The translations under genes were made by a program, and so were the position numbers. The notes beneath the pieces are model-generated. The model was not told the DNA's origin. It did not search any database and saw nothing but the letters and a program-made list of their open reading frames with translations. A stretch of 64,000 bases of DNA. It comes from Pseudarthrobacter sp. NS4 (GTDB taxonomy: Bacteria > Actinomycetota > Actinomycetes > Actinomycetales > Micrococcaceae). Location: the NCBI RefSeq assembly GCF_024758005.1, contig NZ_CP103288.1:2728001-2792000 (forward strand). The letters are read 5' to 3'. Shown piece after piece: positions 26,787 to 34,540 of the stretch (positions are counted from its first letter, which is position 1; each line of letters starts with the position of its first letter).

Positions 26787-26872
26787 TTCTTCCTCTTTCT
26801 CAATGATTCCAATGTTTGTTTGGTCTTTTGCGTGCTTCGGGTCCCCTTGTTCCCGGTCTCATTTAGAAGCCC

Positions 26873-26937
26873 AGGCTGATAGCAGCGATCCCGGGAAAGA
26901 CGGCGAAAACGACGGTCAGCGGCAGCACACCGAAAAC
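26873..26937 (-). pseudogene. 3' remnant of tadC (type II secretion F domain), cut off by the island
   Basis: Read on the minus strand, this stretch encodes VFGVLPLTVVFAVFPGI then AAISLGF and TAA at 26873-26875. That is the standard last helix of TadC/T2SF proteins, but no start codon or upstream TadC sequence is present. The missing 5' part lies at 36350-37216 and ends in MMVPVV; joining the two gives MMVPVVFGVLPLTVVF, a normal TadC C-terminus. Confidence 0.85.
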
Positions 26938-26987
26938 GAGTGGGACCCCGGTCGTGCACCGCTAGCGTTTCCCGTTGACGCAAAAAA

Positions 26988-27041
26988 AGGGGCGATCCCA
27001 GAGCATGCGAACGGAAGTCACACAGTTCTGGAATCGCCCCT
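26988..27041 (-). terminator. Strong intrinsic terminator at the left end of the island
   Basis: On the minus strand the arms AGGGGCGATTCCAGA (27041-27027) and TCTGGGATCGCCCCT (27002-26988) pair with one mismatch and are followed by seven T. It lies 6 bp after the PLD nuclease stop and faces the tadC remnant and downstream pilin genes, so it should block readthrough from the island into the 3' half of the Tad operon. Confidence 0.85.
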
Positions 27042-27047
27042 GCTCAC

Positions 27048-28289
27048 TTAGGGCATGAACGGTCCTACGATGTGCGGGGAAATTATCAGGCGATACCTGC
27101 CCGCCCAGATGCGCTCTAGGGTTATCACCTCGTCGACGAAGTTACCCTGCCTGAGAATCTGCGAGAGCGGACCCCAGTGAAGCACTGTCGGAACATTCCC
27201 CTGCCCTGCAATACGGTGAGGCGCATGGGAGACGACGATCGGCACCATGCCATAAGACTGCCCATCGATGTAAACGTCGAATTGCACGGACACCTCGGCT
27301 ACTGTTGGGTCGTTGGGCCTAGGAGCCCATGGCAACCCGCTGAAGAACACCTGCTCGAAGTATGTTTTGTGCTGGATCGGGAACCCTTCCTGGGAGAGTC
27401 GAAGATTCCCAGTCGGATTGCTTCGTTCGCTCGGCGGCTGCTGCGCGGCCGTCTTGTCCATCGTCTTAAACCACCTTTTGACCACGAAGGCGGCAGGAAG
27501 TTGAGCAGGCATACCGGTAAGTGTTGGGCGCCTACCCGGTCCTTGCGTAGGAACCGGGCTGGCCAACGGTGACCGTGCCCGTGCGGTCGGACCCGAGCCA
27601 GGAAGTAACGGCAGCCGTCGCTTCTCAGTGGCACTTCTGCCGAATAGGTCAGGAACAATGCCGTGACTTACGGCGTCGTCGTCCTCGGGTTCATCACCCC
27701 TGGATGATGCGGGCCGTCTCGCAATGTCCTCGTCTTGGATGCGTAAGGCAGGGCTCGCGAGGATCTGCGGCATGGTCGAGGCATTCAGGGGTATGCAAAC
27801 GTTGGTATCTGCTACAAGGTTTTTGTAGTAATCCATGACCGACTGGTACAAAGCTTCGTCGTCGGCCTCGTCGCGATCTAGGTCAATCCAAAGAGCAGCC
27901 TCATAGTTCCACGCCAGTCCTCCGGCGGTCATGTTGTTGGAGCCGATAAAGAGGCTGGCTTTCGATGATCCACTTGCAACATAGACCTTTGGGTGGAAGG
28001 TCCTTCCAGCGTCATGGAAAACGTAAGCGTCATGTATCGTCGTCGCCAGGATGTCAAGGCCCTGCTCTGACGCCCCGCCTTCGCTAACGCCGACTACCGC
28101 ATGGGTTTTGTTGCCGGGTCGATTGCCGAAGGAGTGCAACAGCGGTTGGATGCGACCCAGCCCGCTCTTTTTGGCCCAGGCAACCACCATGTGGAACTCT
28201 GTATAGGCGCTGCTGACGCTGATGTGGTCAAACCAATCGGCCAAGTTGGATTGATCGGCATATGGCTGAGGAACAAACTTTATCTTCAC
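27048..28289 (-). CDS. Phospholipase D-like domain nuclease, probable restriction endonuclease
   Basis: A 413-aa protein. The N-terminal part (about 1-170) has a PLD-type active-site segment: FHPKVYVASG followed by ASLFIGSNNMTAGGL (H-x-K, then a distal S-N motif) and EAALWIDLD. This matches the single-HKD PLD nucleases of the BfiI/NgoFVII kind. A Pro/Arg-rich, low-complexity linker (about 190-265) joins it to a C-terminal domain (about 280-413) that I do not recognise and that could be a DNA-recognition domain. It is divergent to an adenine methyltransferase, which supports a restriction role. Base composition is less GC-rich than flanking core genes. Confidence 0.72.
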   Translation of the reverse strand: MKIKFVPQPYADQSNLADWFDHISVSSAYTEFHMVVAWAKKSGLGRIQPLLHSFGNRPGNKTHAVVGVSEGGASEQGLDILATTIHDAYVFHDAGRTFHPKVYVASGSSKASLFIGSNNMTAGGLAWNYEAALWIDLDRDEADDEALYQSVMDYYKNLVADTNVCIPLNASTMPQILASPALRIQDEDIARRPASSRGDEPEDDDAVSHGIVPDLFGRSATEKRRLPLLPGSGPTARARSPLASPVPTQGPGRRPTLTGMPAQLPAAFVVKRWFKTMDKTAAQQPPSERSNPTGNLRLSQEGFPIQHKTYFEQVFFSGLPWAPRPNDPTVAEVSVQFDVYIDGQSYGMVPIVVSHAPHRIAGQGNVPTVLHWGPLSQILRQGNFVDEVITLERIWAGRYRLIISPHIVGPFMP

Positions 28290-28407
28290 TGAGGCAGCGT
28301 CTCCCGGAGCCGTGGGAATTCATGGGGAGACGCGCCGGGGAGGCTGGGAAAAGACGGCTGGGCCGCTAGTAAGGTGTGCTACTGAAGAAGCTGAAGTGAG
28401 GAATCGC

Positions 28408-30033
28408 GTGATTACATCGGACAAGGTCTCTGCCGAAAAACTAAGGGGCGGGTTCTATACCCCGGCAGGGCTCGTGAAGGTCTGCTTGGACCGTATACAG
28501 TCCTTGACTCTTGACGACCTACCCCTGCGATTTCTGGAACCGAGCGCGGGAGACGGTGCTTTTATTGAGGGCCTAAGCGCCCATGCCCTTCGGGATCGCG
28601 TTAAGTCGGTAACGGCCGTTGAGCTTGACGAAGCAGAGGCTCAGTCTTGTTCCTCCCGGCTTGCCTCGACCGAATTCGGGGGCGAGGTAGTTGCTGCGAG
28701 CGTGCTGGAATGGGCGGAGGCTACGTCTGAACAGTACGACGTCGCGGTTGGAAACCCCCCGTTCGTCCGATTCCAGTTCGTGAGCGAAGCGGACCGGCAG
28801 AGGGCCAGCGCAATACTTGCCAGGGCGGGTGTGGTTGCCACGTCGGTTTCTAACCTCTGGCTCTCCGTTTTCATCTCCGCACTCAAGAAATTGGTACCTG
28901 GTGGTACCTTCGCGTTCATACTGCCCGCCGAAGCCCTCATGGGTGTCTCCGCTCAGGGAGTGCGTGCGTGGCTTCTGCGGGAATGCGCTCACGTCAATTT
29001 GGACCTGTTTCCGCCTGATTCGTATCCCTCTGTACTCCAAGAAGTCGTTGTTCTCAGTGGACGACTGAAAGCAAGCGGGGCGGCTCCTACCCGCGAACTC
29101 CGGGTCAGGGAACACCTGGAAGCCCATAAAGTCGATTGGACGCACGTAGCAAATGAGCGGGCACAAACGTGGACCCGCTATCTCTTGTCTCCGGAGCAGG
29201 TTTCGGCCCTCGAGGTGGCGACAAGCCTTCCCGAAGTGGTTCCCCTTAGAACGACCGCAGCGTTCTCAGTGTCAACCGTCACCGGGGCTAATGACTACTT
29301 CTGTGCCAGTACAGAAGAGGTCGCATACTACGGTCTTGAGGATTGGGCCACGCCACTGCTCCCAAGAACCCGGCATGCCCCTGGGCTCGACTTCACCCTG
29401 GAGGAGCACGGCAGCCTGTCGGAATCTAGTGTCAATGCTTGGCTTGTCCATTTTGCAGCGGACAAGCCAGACCCTCGTCGCAGGGCAAAGGCGGCCCGGT
29501 TCATTCAGAATGGTGAGGACCAGGGCTTGGACAAGCGATACAAATGCCGGATACGGGAACCATGGTTTCGGGTTCCTGTGGTGACACCGGGAGCCCTCAT
29601 GATGGCGAAACGCAGTCACAGTTACCCCCGCGTGGTGATGAATTCCGCATCAGTTGTCACTACCGACACCATCTACCGTGGTCTACCGACGCCCGGTTCA
29701 CCCTTGAGTCCACGCGGCATCGCGACGACTTTCCACAACTCCTTGACCCTTCTGACGGCGGAGATCGAGGGCCGCAGCTTCGGTGGCGGCGTCCTGGAAC
29801 TCGTCCCTTCGGAGGTTAGCCGCCTCAGCATTCCCGTCAGTCCGGGCATTGAGGAGCATTTCGAGTCGCTGGACACCATAGCGCGGTCCGTCACATCGCC
29901 GGATGACCAGTCGGTCGTAGACGCTACTGACCAAATCCTTATTTCCAGAATCCCTGCCTTAGATGCCGATGTCATGGCGTCCCTCCGGTCTTCGCGTCTT
30001 GAGCTGTTGGCCCGGAGAAGGAACAGAAACTAG
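28408..30033 (+). CDS. N6-adenine DNA methyltransferase (Eco57I/type II gamma-class like)
   Basis: A 541-aa protein. Motif X/I: GGFYTPAGLVKVCLDRI and FLEPSAGDGAFIEGL; acidic motif II ELDEAEAQ; catalytic motif IV NPPFVRFQ, as in Eco57I/TaqI-class adenine methyltransferases. The C-terminal half (about 260-541) is the probable target-recognition domain. GTG 28408 is chosen because GAGGA precedes it; the frame is open to 28312, and GTG 28396 is also possible. There is no nuclease motif in this protein, so it is not a fused type IIG enzyme; the divergent PLD nuclease is the likely partner. Confidence 0.8.
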   Translation: MITSDKVSAEKLRGGFYTPAGLVKVCLDRIQSLTLDDLPLRFLEPSAGDGAFIEGLSAHALRDRVKSVTAVELDEAEAQSCSSRLASTEFGGEVVAASVLEWAEATSEQYDVAVGNPPFVRFQFVSEADRQRASAILARAGVVATSVSNLWLSVFISALKKLVPGGTFAFILPAEALMGVSAQGVRAWLLRECAHVNLDLFPPDSYPSVLQEVVVLSGRLKASGAAPTRELRVREHLEAHKVDWTHVANERAQTWTRYLLSPEQVSALEVATSLPEVVPLRTTAAFSVSTVTGANDYFCASTEEVAYYGLEDWATPLLPRTRHAPGLDFTLEEHGSLSESSVNAWLVHFAADKPDPRRRAKAARFIQNGEDQGLDKRYKCRIREPWFRVPVVTPGALMMAKRSHSYPRVVMNSASVVTTDTIYRGLPTPGSPLSPRGIATTFHNSLTLLTAEIEGRSFGGGVLELVPSEVSRLSIPVSPGIEEHFESLDTIARSVTSPDDQSVVDATDQILISRIPALDADVMASLRSSRLELLARRRNRN

Positions 30034-30064
30034 GGAGCTCAGCACCCCCTGGCCCCTGACCAAA

Positions 30065-30250
30065 TCAATACCCCCGAAACCAAAAAGCCCGGGTGGGCCA
30101 TGAGTCTGTCAGCAGCGCGAAGCAATGGTTGCACTGGAACACTCGTCGCTTGCCGCGCACTTCGTGGAGAGCATGCGGGCCTGGGTTCTCGCATATGTGA
30201 CACTCCATCATTAAGTACAGGTTGCCTTTGGCGTCCGCTCTGATGGTCAC
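30065..30250 (-). CDS. Small zinc-ribbon hypothetical protein
   Basis: A 61-aa frame with two CxxC knuckles (CHICENPGPH and CNHCFALL) 28 residues apart, consistent with a zinc ribbon. It lies between the methyltransferase and the capsid region, inside the island. The ribosome binding site is weak, and start ATG 30208 is an alternative. I do not recognise a family; the cysteine spacing argues that it is translated. Confidence 0.45.
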   Translation of the reverse strand: MTIRADAKGNLYLMMECHICENPGPHALHEVRGKRRVFQCNHCFALLTDSWPTRAFWFRGY

Positions 30251-30462
30251 ATACTTAATTGTCGCGGGCTATGGCCTAAAAGAGTAACGGGCCACAGAAA
30301 TTCTCCCCAAAGCTACAGCCCCCTCACCTCACATCAGGGCTGCACCGGGGACGGGCAGGTCCTAGTGGGGCTTGCCTTGGGCAATCACGCCAGGGCCGCT
30401 ATTACCGCCCACAGATCGCCGTCTGTGGCGTTGGCTTTACGTCGTCAAAGCCTAGGGCAAAG

Positions 30463-30506
30463 GGAATCCCACCCGCCGTTCCGTCTGTATCGCGGGTGGG
30501 ACTTCC
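30463..30506. terminator. Hairpin in the 350-bp gap after the capsid module
   Basis: Arms TCCCACCCGC (30467-30476) and GCGGGTGGGA (30492-30501), extended by GGAA/TTCC, with a 15-nt loop and CTTTTC after it on the plus strand and CCCTTTG on the minus strand. It lies about 100 bp beyond the stop of the 110-aa gene and probably ends the capsid transcript. I see nothing else in 30251-30603. Confidence 0.6.
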
Positions 30507-30603
30507 TTTTCTGGCGCTGGTGGCGACTGAAAGGCATAAAGCTCGCCGACCATCGATCCCCTCGTCCGGGAAAATGGCAGGAAAACCGGACGGCAGGTGA
30601 CGT

Positions 30604-30936
30604 TTACGCCATGCCCTCCTTGGTCTTCTTACCGGCGGAAGGCTTGACCGCCCGCCGTCCGGCAGAAACCCCTTCGTTTACGGTTGCCGCACGAGGGCGC
30701 ACGCGTGCGGCAACCTGCTCATTCTGAACCTCGACAGCCCAATCCGGGAGCGCCTCCCCCGGCACAAAAACAACCTCATTGCCCGTGTCCGGATGGACAG
30801 TGTGCAAATAATCCCGCGAGATACGCCCCGCGCCCCCGCCCGTCGTCAACCCGCCGCCGTGCTCCCGAACCGCCACGGCCTCAGCTTCTTCCCGCTCCAT
30901 GCCCCGGGCCTCCAGTTCCTCGCTGGCCCGGCTCAT
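30604..30936 (-). CDS. Hypothetical protein downstream of capsid
   Basis: A 110-aa protein starting ATG 30936, overlapping the capsid stop (TGATG), or GTG 30939. N-terminal helical region rich in Glu (SEELEARGMEREEAEAVAV), central HTVHPDTGNEVVFVPGEALP and a basic C-terminal tail (RRAVKPSAGKKTK). No signal peptide. Translational coupling to the capsid gene suggests a head-related role (connector, decoration or scaffold-like), but this is inference and no family was recognised. Confidence 0.65.
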   Translation of the reverse strand: MSRASEELEARGMEREEAEAVAVREHGGGLTTGGGAGRISRDYLHTVHPDTGNEVVFVPGEALPDWAVEVQNEQVAARVRPRAATVNEGVSAGRRAVKPSAGKKTKEGMA

Positions 30937-32246
30937 CACAGTGCCCCCTGGACAGCGCGGTAAACCGCGAACGCTGCCGGGCGGGCAGGCTGAACATCGC
31001 CCCGCCAGTGCGCCACAATGCCGATCTGGCCCGTGTCCGCATACTTCTCGGTCAAAACCTGGATGGTGATCGGCAGCCGCTGGCCGATGAGGAGCTGCTT
31101 CCAGTCCCCCACGAACAGGTCGGTGGCGCGGTTCGTCATCGTGCCCTGCGTGTAGGACGGGACCTGGTTCGTCATCAGCCGAGGCAGACCCTCAACGTCC
31201 GCAGGCAGCCGCAGGGGCTGGCCCGTCGTGTCGTTCGCCCCTGCGTACTGACGGGCGAGCTTGGCATTCCAGATCAGTGCCGTAGGTTCCTCGTTCAGGT
31301 AGCGGACCCGGTAGACGGTATCCAGCACCTCAGCGAAGTAGGTCCCTGCGGTCTGCGCGGTTCCGTTGGCGGCACCGCCCAGAACGCTCGCTGGAAGGAC
31401 TGCGTTGAGTGCCGCCAGAACACCCCTGGGGTTCGGTGGTGTTGGCAAGTTGATTGAGCCGGCCCCGGTGGTGATGCCGCCGTACAGGGCTGCGAGGTCG
31501 AGACGCTGGGCCATGGCCTTGCTGATCGCGTTCTTCACGATCTGGTCCGCGTTGTTCGCGTCCTGGAACCACTCCAACGAACCGATCACGAGAGTGCTCA
31601 TCGTCGTCGCTGTCAACGTCACGTTGTCGAACGTCGGATCGGACGGCGTGATCACCGATGCCTCGGCACGGAAAGCTGCGGTTGGATCACCAGTCAACCG
31701 GCCGATCTTCACCACGCCCGCGTCCATCGGAATGATGGAGGCCCCGGCCTGCATCACGGCCGACTTGTTCCTGGCAAGGTCAATCAGTTCCCCGGCCCAA
31801 ATCGTGGGGACGACAGCCGCGCCACCCGTAGTAGACAACGCCCGGATCATGTTTCCCAGGTTTCCGTACTGCGACTCGGCGTGTTCCTCGTTCGGCTCCT
31901 GATGCGCGGCGACCAGTGGGTGCGACCGGAAGGCCTCACCCGGTTGGAGCGCCGCCCGTTCGCCGGTGGCTTCGTACACAAAGTCGCCGCTGGTTGCCTT
32001 ACCCCGGCCACCAGTTTCAAGGCGACTCAGCACAGCGTCGGCCGTGGCAGCGTCCTCCTGGAACTTATCGTGCTTACGCAACTGCGCGAAGCAGCTTTCC
32101 AGGCGTGACTGCACCTCGTCGAACTCCCGCGCCTCTTCGACGGTCAGGTCCCGCTTTTCAGCTTCGGCCCTTTCCAGGATCGCCTGGCCCGCCGCCTTGT
32201 TCTTGTCGATCTGTTCCCAGATCATCGTCTTCATTGTCGATGCCAT
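30936..32246 (-). CDS. Phage major capsid protein, HK97 family
   Basis: A 436-aa protein from ATG 32246 (AAAGG upstream). The N-terminal 100 residues are a charged coiled-coil delta/scaffold domain (AEAEKRDLTVEEAREFDEV). The rest matches the HK97-fold capsid: GGAAVVPTIWAGELIDLARN, then GVVKIGRLTGDPTAAFRAE, TLTATTMSTLVIGSLEWFQD, NAISKAMAQRLDLAALYG and the late GDWKQLLIGQRLPITIQVL. It would assemble icosahedral shells. No maturation protease, portal or terminase gene is in the element, so helper-phage functions would be needed. Confidence 0.9.
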   Translation of the reverse strand: MASTMKTMIWEQIDKNKAAGQAILERAEAEKRDLTVEEAREFDEVQSRLESCFAQLRKHDKFQEDAATADAVLSRLETGGRGKATSGDFVYEATGERAALQPGEAFRSHPLVAAHQEPNEEHAESQYGNLGNMIRALSTTGGAAVVPTIWAGELIDLARNKSAVMQAGASIIPMDAGVVKIGRLTGDPTAAFRAEASVITPSDPTFDNVTLTATTMSTLVIGSLEWFQDANNADQIVKNAISKAMAQRLDLAALYGGITTGAGSINLPTPPNPRGVLAALNAVLPASVLGGAANGTAQTAGTYFAEVLDTVYRVRYLNEEPTALIWNAKLARQYAGANDTTGQPLRLPADVEGLPRLMTNQVPSYTQGTMTNRATDLFVGDWKQLLIGQRLPITIQVLTEKYADTGQIGIVAHWRGDVQPARPAAFAVYRAVQGAL

Positions 32247-32361
32247 GATGTCCACGGCCTTTCTTGGAGAGACCCGCACGCCAGCAAAATGGCTGCGGAA
32301 ATGTGAATAAGGGTCCATGCCCGGAAAACAGGCCCTCAACGCCGCCCAATGGGCCTCAGCA

Positions 32362-32481
32362 GGTGGGTTTCGCCCGGCCTGCGGCGGAGGTCGCTCCGTC
32401 TTTACTGCTATCGGCGGTGGATTTCGTCCTGCCGCTCCGCTCGCTTCCACTCACTGCGCGTCAGGTGGGTTGCGCCCTGCC
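32362..32481. repeat. Three imperfect 18-bp repeats upstream of the capsid gene
   Basis: Copies at 32362-32379 (GGTGGGTTTCGCCCGGCC), 32416-32433 (GGTGGATTTCGTCCTGCC) and 32464-32481 (GGTGGGTTGCGCCCTGCC), starts 54 and 48 bp apart. They fill the 322-bp gap between the capsid start and the next gene, where I see no real gene. They could be binding sites for a late regulator or part of a packaging signal. Confidence 0.6.
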
Positions 32482-32568
32482 TGCTGCGGTCCGTGAAAGC
32501 TTCGCTCACCTTCAATTTTAACTCTCCGGCCTGACTAATTACAGCCCTGTCATTCGACGCGGGACTCC

Positions 32569-33000
32569 TTATTCGCCCGGCCGTCCAAGCGGCCGCATCG
32601 AGCCAAGGAAATCATCATCCTCATCGTCCCGATCCAATTCGGACGACGCAGCAAGGTCCCGCATCAGCTCCCGCCAAGTCCGTGTTGTGGCCGACAACAG
32701 GTGCCAGCGGCCTGTCTCCGGGATCGAATCCAGGAGCCGGGCGTGCATAACGGCCACATCCCCCAAGGCCGTCCCAGCGTCATCCAGCGGCCCGCAGACA
32801 TGAATGAAACCGCGCGTCGAGGCCTCCACCGGACCCACGCCCTCGTCAGACGGAGGAGCGACCTCCTCGCCCCGCTGCTTCGCCCGGAACCGCGCCTGCG
32901 CGTCCGCCTTGCCCCGGCGGCACACGAAACACTTGCACCCGTGCCTCTGATACCCCGACTGCCCGTGTTTGATTCCCGGCAGTGGATCATCCCCAGCCAT
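32569..33000 (-). CDS. Phage-type zinc-finger-like protein (possible small terminase-like)
   Basis: A 143-aa protein from ATG 33000, preceded by a very strong GGAGGAGGAG. The N-terminus HGQSGYQRHGCKCFVCRRGKAD resembles the 'HG-x-GY-x-GC-x-C-x2-C-R' motif seen in many actinophage small proteins associated with terminase or HNH genes. The C-terminal half (about 70-143) is helical and acidic. No terminase large subunit is present to support a packaging role, so the call is tentative. Confidence 0.6.
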   Translation of the reverse strand: MAGDDPLPGIKHGQSGYQRHGCKCFVCRRGKADAQARFRAKQRGEEVAPPSDEGVGPVEASTRGFIHVCGPLDDAGTALGDVAVMHARLLDSIPETGRWHLLSATTRTWRELMRDLAASSELDRDDEDDDFLGSMRPLGRPGE

Positions 33001-33153
33001 GCTCTCCTCCTCCATCAGACGTGACTACCCCGGCCCAACGCTCCGGGGGGAAATTGTTGCGGACGGCGCGGTCATCTGCCGGGTCTCTTCCCTAAAAAAC
33101 CGGCCGTGTTGCGTTCCATCCCATCCCGTCATCCATGGAAGAATCGACTTCCG

Positions 33154-33188
33154 GAACCCCTGCGCATCCCCCCAACGCGCAGGGGTTC
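33154..33188. other. Perfect 12-bp hairpin in the island
   Basis: GAACCCCTGCGC (33154-33165) pairs with GCGCAGGGGTTC (33177-33188), loop 11 nt, with TATCTGTTT after it on the plus strand. It lies 49 bp before a plus-strand gene and 154 bp before a minus-strand gene start, so it may be a terminator or an operator rather than a simple gene end. Confidence 0.5.
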
Positions 33189-33237
33189 TATCTGTTTCCA
33201 CTTCCGATTCATCCGCACGGGACGGAGGATTAGCCCC

Positions 33238-33471
33238 ATGAACGCAGAGATAGCTGGGAACGCGTTGCTGGTCATCACTGTCGTGATGGCCGTCTGGTTT
33301 CTTCTGGGCTGGGCCATCTACGGCGGCGGAAGGGGGAAGGCAAGGAAGGGCGGAATCTTCGAGGCCCTGTACAAGTTCGTGGTCATACCGTGGCTGGTCA
33401 CCGCCGCTGCAGGCGTGGTCCTTCTCGGAGTCTTCTGGGGATTCCTGGCTGCCACCGGCAGCTTCAACTGA
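33238..33471 (+). CDS. Small two-helix membrane protein (opposite strand to the other phage-type genes)
   Basis: A 77-aa protein, ATG 33238 with GGAGGA 8 bp upstream. Two hydrophobic helices (about 9-28, ALLVITVVMAVWFLLGWAI; and about 50-72, VIPWLVTAAAGVVLLGVFWG) are joined by a basic loop GRGKARKGGIFEALYK. It is in reverse orientation to its neighbours and overlaps the end of the 33464 gene by 8 bp, like a moron gene. A holin-like or effector role is possible; no family recognised. Confidence 0.55.
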   Translation: MNAEIAGNALLVITVVMAVWFLLGWAIYGGGRGKARKGGIFEALYKFVVIPWLVTAAAGVVLLGVFWGFLAATGSFN

Positions 33472-33718
33472 TTCCATCACTCTGAGCGCCGTTCCTGGGG
33501 TGCTTCAATTGCACCTGCACGAGCGCGTCGATCACGTCTTCGCGCATCTCAGCCAAAACCAGCATGTACCCGGTGGCAGCGATCAGCATGTCCTCAGCCT
33601 CTTCCATCGTTGCCGGGCGCAGTGCGGCCATGGCGTCCCGGTCCCCGCGAAGTTGGGCGCGTGCCCATGCTGCCGCCCTCAGCGCCACGTCCTGAGCATG
33701 CTCTGGGTTTGTGATCAT
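33464..33718 (-). CDS. Small hypothetical phage-type protein
   Basis: An 84-aa, mostly helical protein with a strong ribosome binding site (GAAGGAAGGA) before ATG 33718. Sequence features: HAQDVALRAAAWARAQLRGD, EEAEDMLIAATGYMLVLAEM. No known domain. It belongs to the minus-strand replication/accessory operon of the island. Confidence 0.6.
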   Translation of the reverse strand: MITNPEHAQDVALRAAAWARAQLRGDRDAMAALRPATMEEAEDMLIAATGYMLVLAEMREDVIDALVQVQLKHPRNGAQSDGIS

Positions 33719-33749
33719 GTGGGTCCTTCCTTCTCTGGTGTGGACTGGC

Positions 33750-33890
33750 TCATTTCGGCCAGTCTCTGCTCGGTTCGGCGGCGAGCGCTCGGTTCTGCCA
33801 GCGCCGCATCTCGTCGTGTTCCTGGAGAGCCTTGATCCGGTAGGTTTGCACCATCTCCTCCAGATCAGCCCTCGTGGTCCTGATGCTCAT
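33750..33890 (-). CDS. Small hypothetical protein (46 aa), coupled to the replication gene
   Basis: ATG 33890 overlaps the stop of the replication-type gene by 4 bp. The short charged helical protein reads MSIRTTRADLEEMVQTYR and ends RALAAEPSRDWPK. Overlap is the main evidence that it is translated. Confidence 0.45.
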   Translation of the reverse strand: MSIRTTRADLEEMVQTYRIKALQEHDEMRRWQNRALAAEPSRDWPK

Positions 33891-34540
33891 GACCCGGCCC
33901 CGGGCGATGGAACTGGCATTCCCGCCAGCCACGCCTCGTCCATAGCCGTGGACCAGCCTTGGGGCACGCCGCCAGCCGACCGATCAGAATTTGAGAATTG
34001 TGATTCATTAAGGCTTTCTGTCCTGAGCCTGTCCTGTCCTGTCCTGTCCTGAGAGTCAGCACGGTTGTCAGCATGACCGTCAGCACTTGCGGTGGGACTA
34101 AGTGGGTCAGCATGACGGGAGCCAACGTTGTCAGCATGACCGTCAGCATGACTGGGCTTTTGTGCTTGGGTGCAGCGATCAGGCAAACAAGTCGCATGGT
34201 TCCCAGCTTCATGCGAGCGCTGCCGCCGCTTGGCCTGCTTATTACTTTCCGTCCGGTTCCGGACCCATGCGGGCGGAGCGTGATCTTCTTCCATGCGGTG
34301 GACCACGTAGCCACGCTGGTCGGAGAGGATGAGGCCCGCGTTGACCAGATCTTTGAGGCACTTATCTGGGTCCGGTACATCGGAGCAGCGCCTAGCGTCC
34401 ACGGACCGGATGAACCCGTCAAAGCGTTTTGTCCTTGAACAAAACTGGATCAGGCACAGATAATGCCAGCGGGCTTCGTATGACAGGTCAGCCAGTACCG
34501 GCTGCTCGGTCCATCCGTCGTCAAGCCGAGTCCAGCCCAC
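33887..34540 (-). CDS. Phage-type replication initiator/replisome organiser-like protein
   Basis: A 217-aa protein with GTG start 34540, directly adjacent to the preceding stop. The N-terminal domain (about 1-85) reads GWTRLDDGWTEQPVLADLSY, EARWHYLCLIQFC and KCLKDLVNAGLI, which has the style of winged-helix replication proteins in actinophages and mobile elements. From about 95 onward the protein is a low-complexity hydrophilic linker with HADG/HADN repeats and QDRTGQDR, then a short end domain. The repeats in the DNA may serve as an origin. The function is inferred from this form and from its place in the operon. Confidence 0.6.
   Translation of the reverse strand: MGWTRLDDGWTEQPVLADLSYEARWHYLCLIQFCSRTKRFDGFIRSVDARRCSDVPDPDKCLKDLVNAGLILSDQRGYVVHRMEEDHAPPAWVRNRTESNKQAKRRQRSHEAGNHATCLPDRCTQAQKPSHADGHADNVGSRHADPLSPTASADGHADNRADSQDRTGQDRLRTESLNESQFSNSDRSAGGVPQGWSTAMDEAWLAGMPVPSPGAGS
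34055..34152. repeat. Iteron-like direct repeats (GTCAGCATGAC), possible replication origin
   Basis: Exact copies of the 11-mer at 34067, 34106, 34130 and 34142, plus GTCAGCAC partial copies at 34055 and 34079. Start spacings are 12, 12, 27, 24 and 12 bp. A pentamer repeat (CCTGT, four copies, 34028-34047) and an AT-rich stretch (about 33983-34018) lie next to it. All are inside the replication-type gene, as in lambda O. Confidence 0.6.

Noticed and set aside
30936..32246. Encapsulin instead of phage capsid
   Set aside because: It has an N-terminal delta/scaffold coiled coil and lies in an integrative element with phage-type genes; no cargo enzyme is adjacent.
34026..34050. CCTGT tandem repeat considered as a CRISPR or microsatellite
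   Set aside because: Units are 5 bp with no spacers; they encode QDRTGQDR in frame. Reported only as part of the possible origin.
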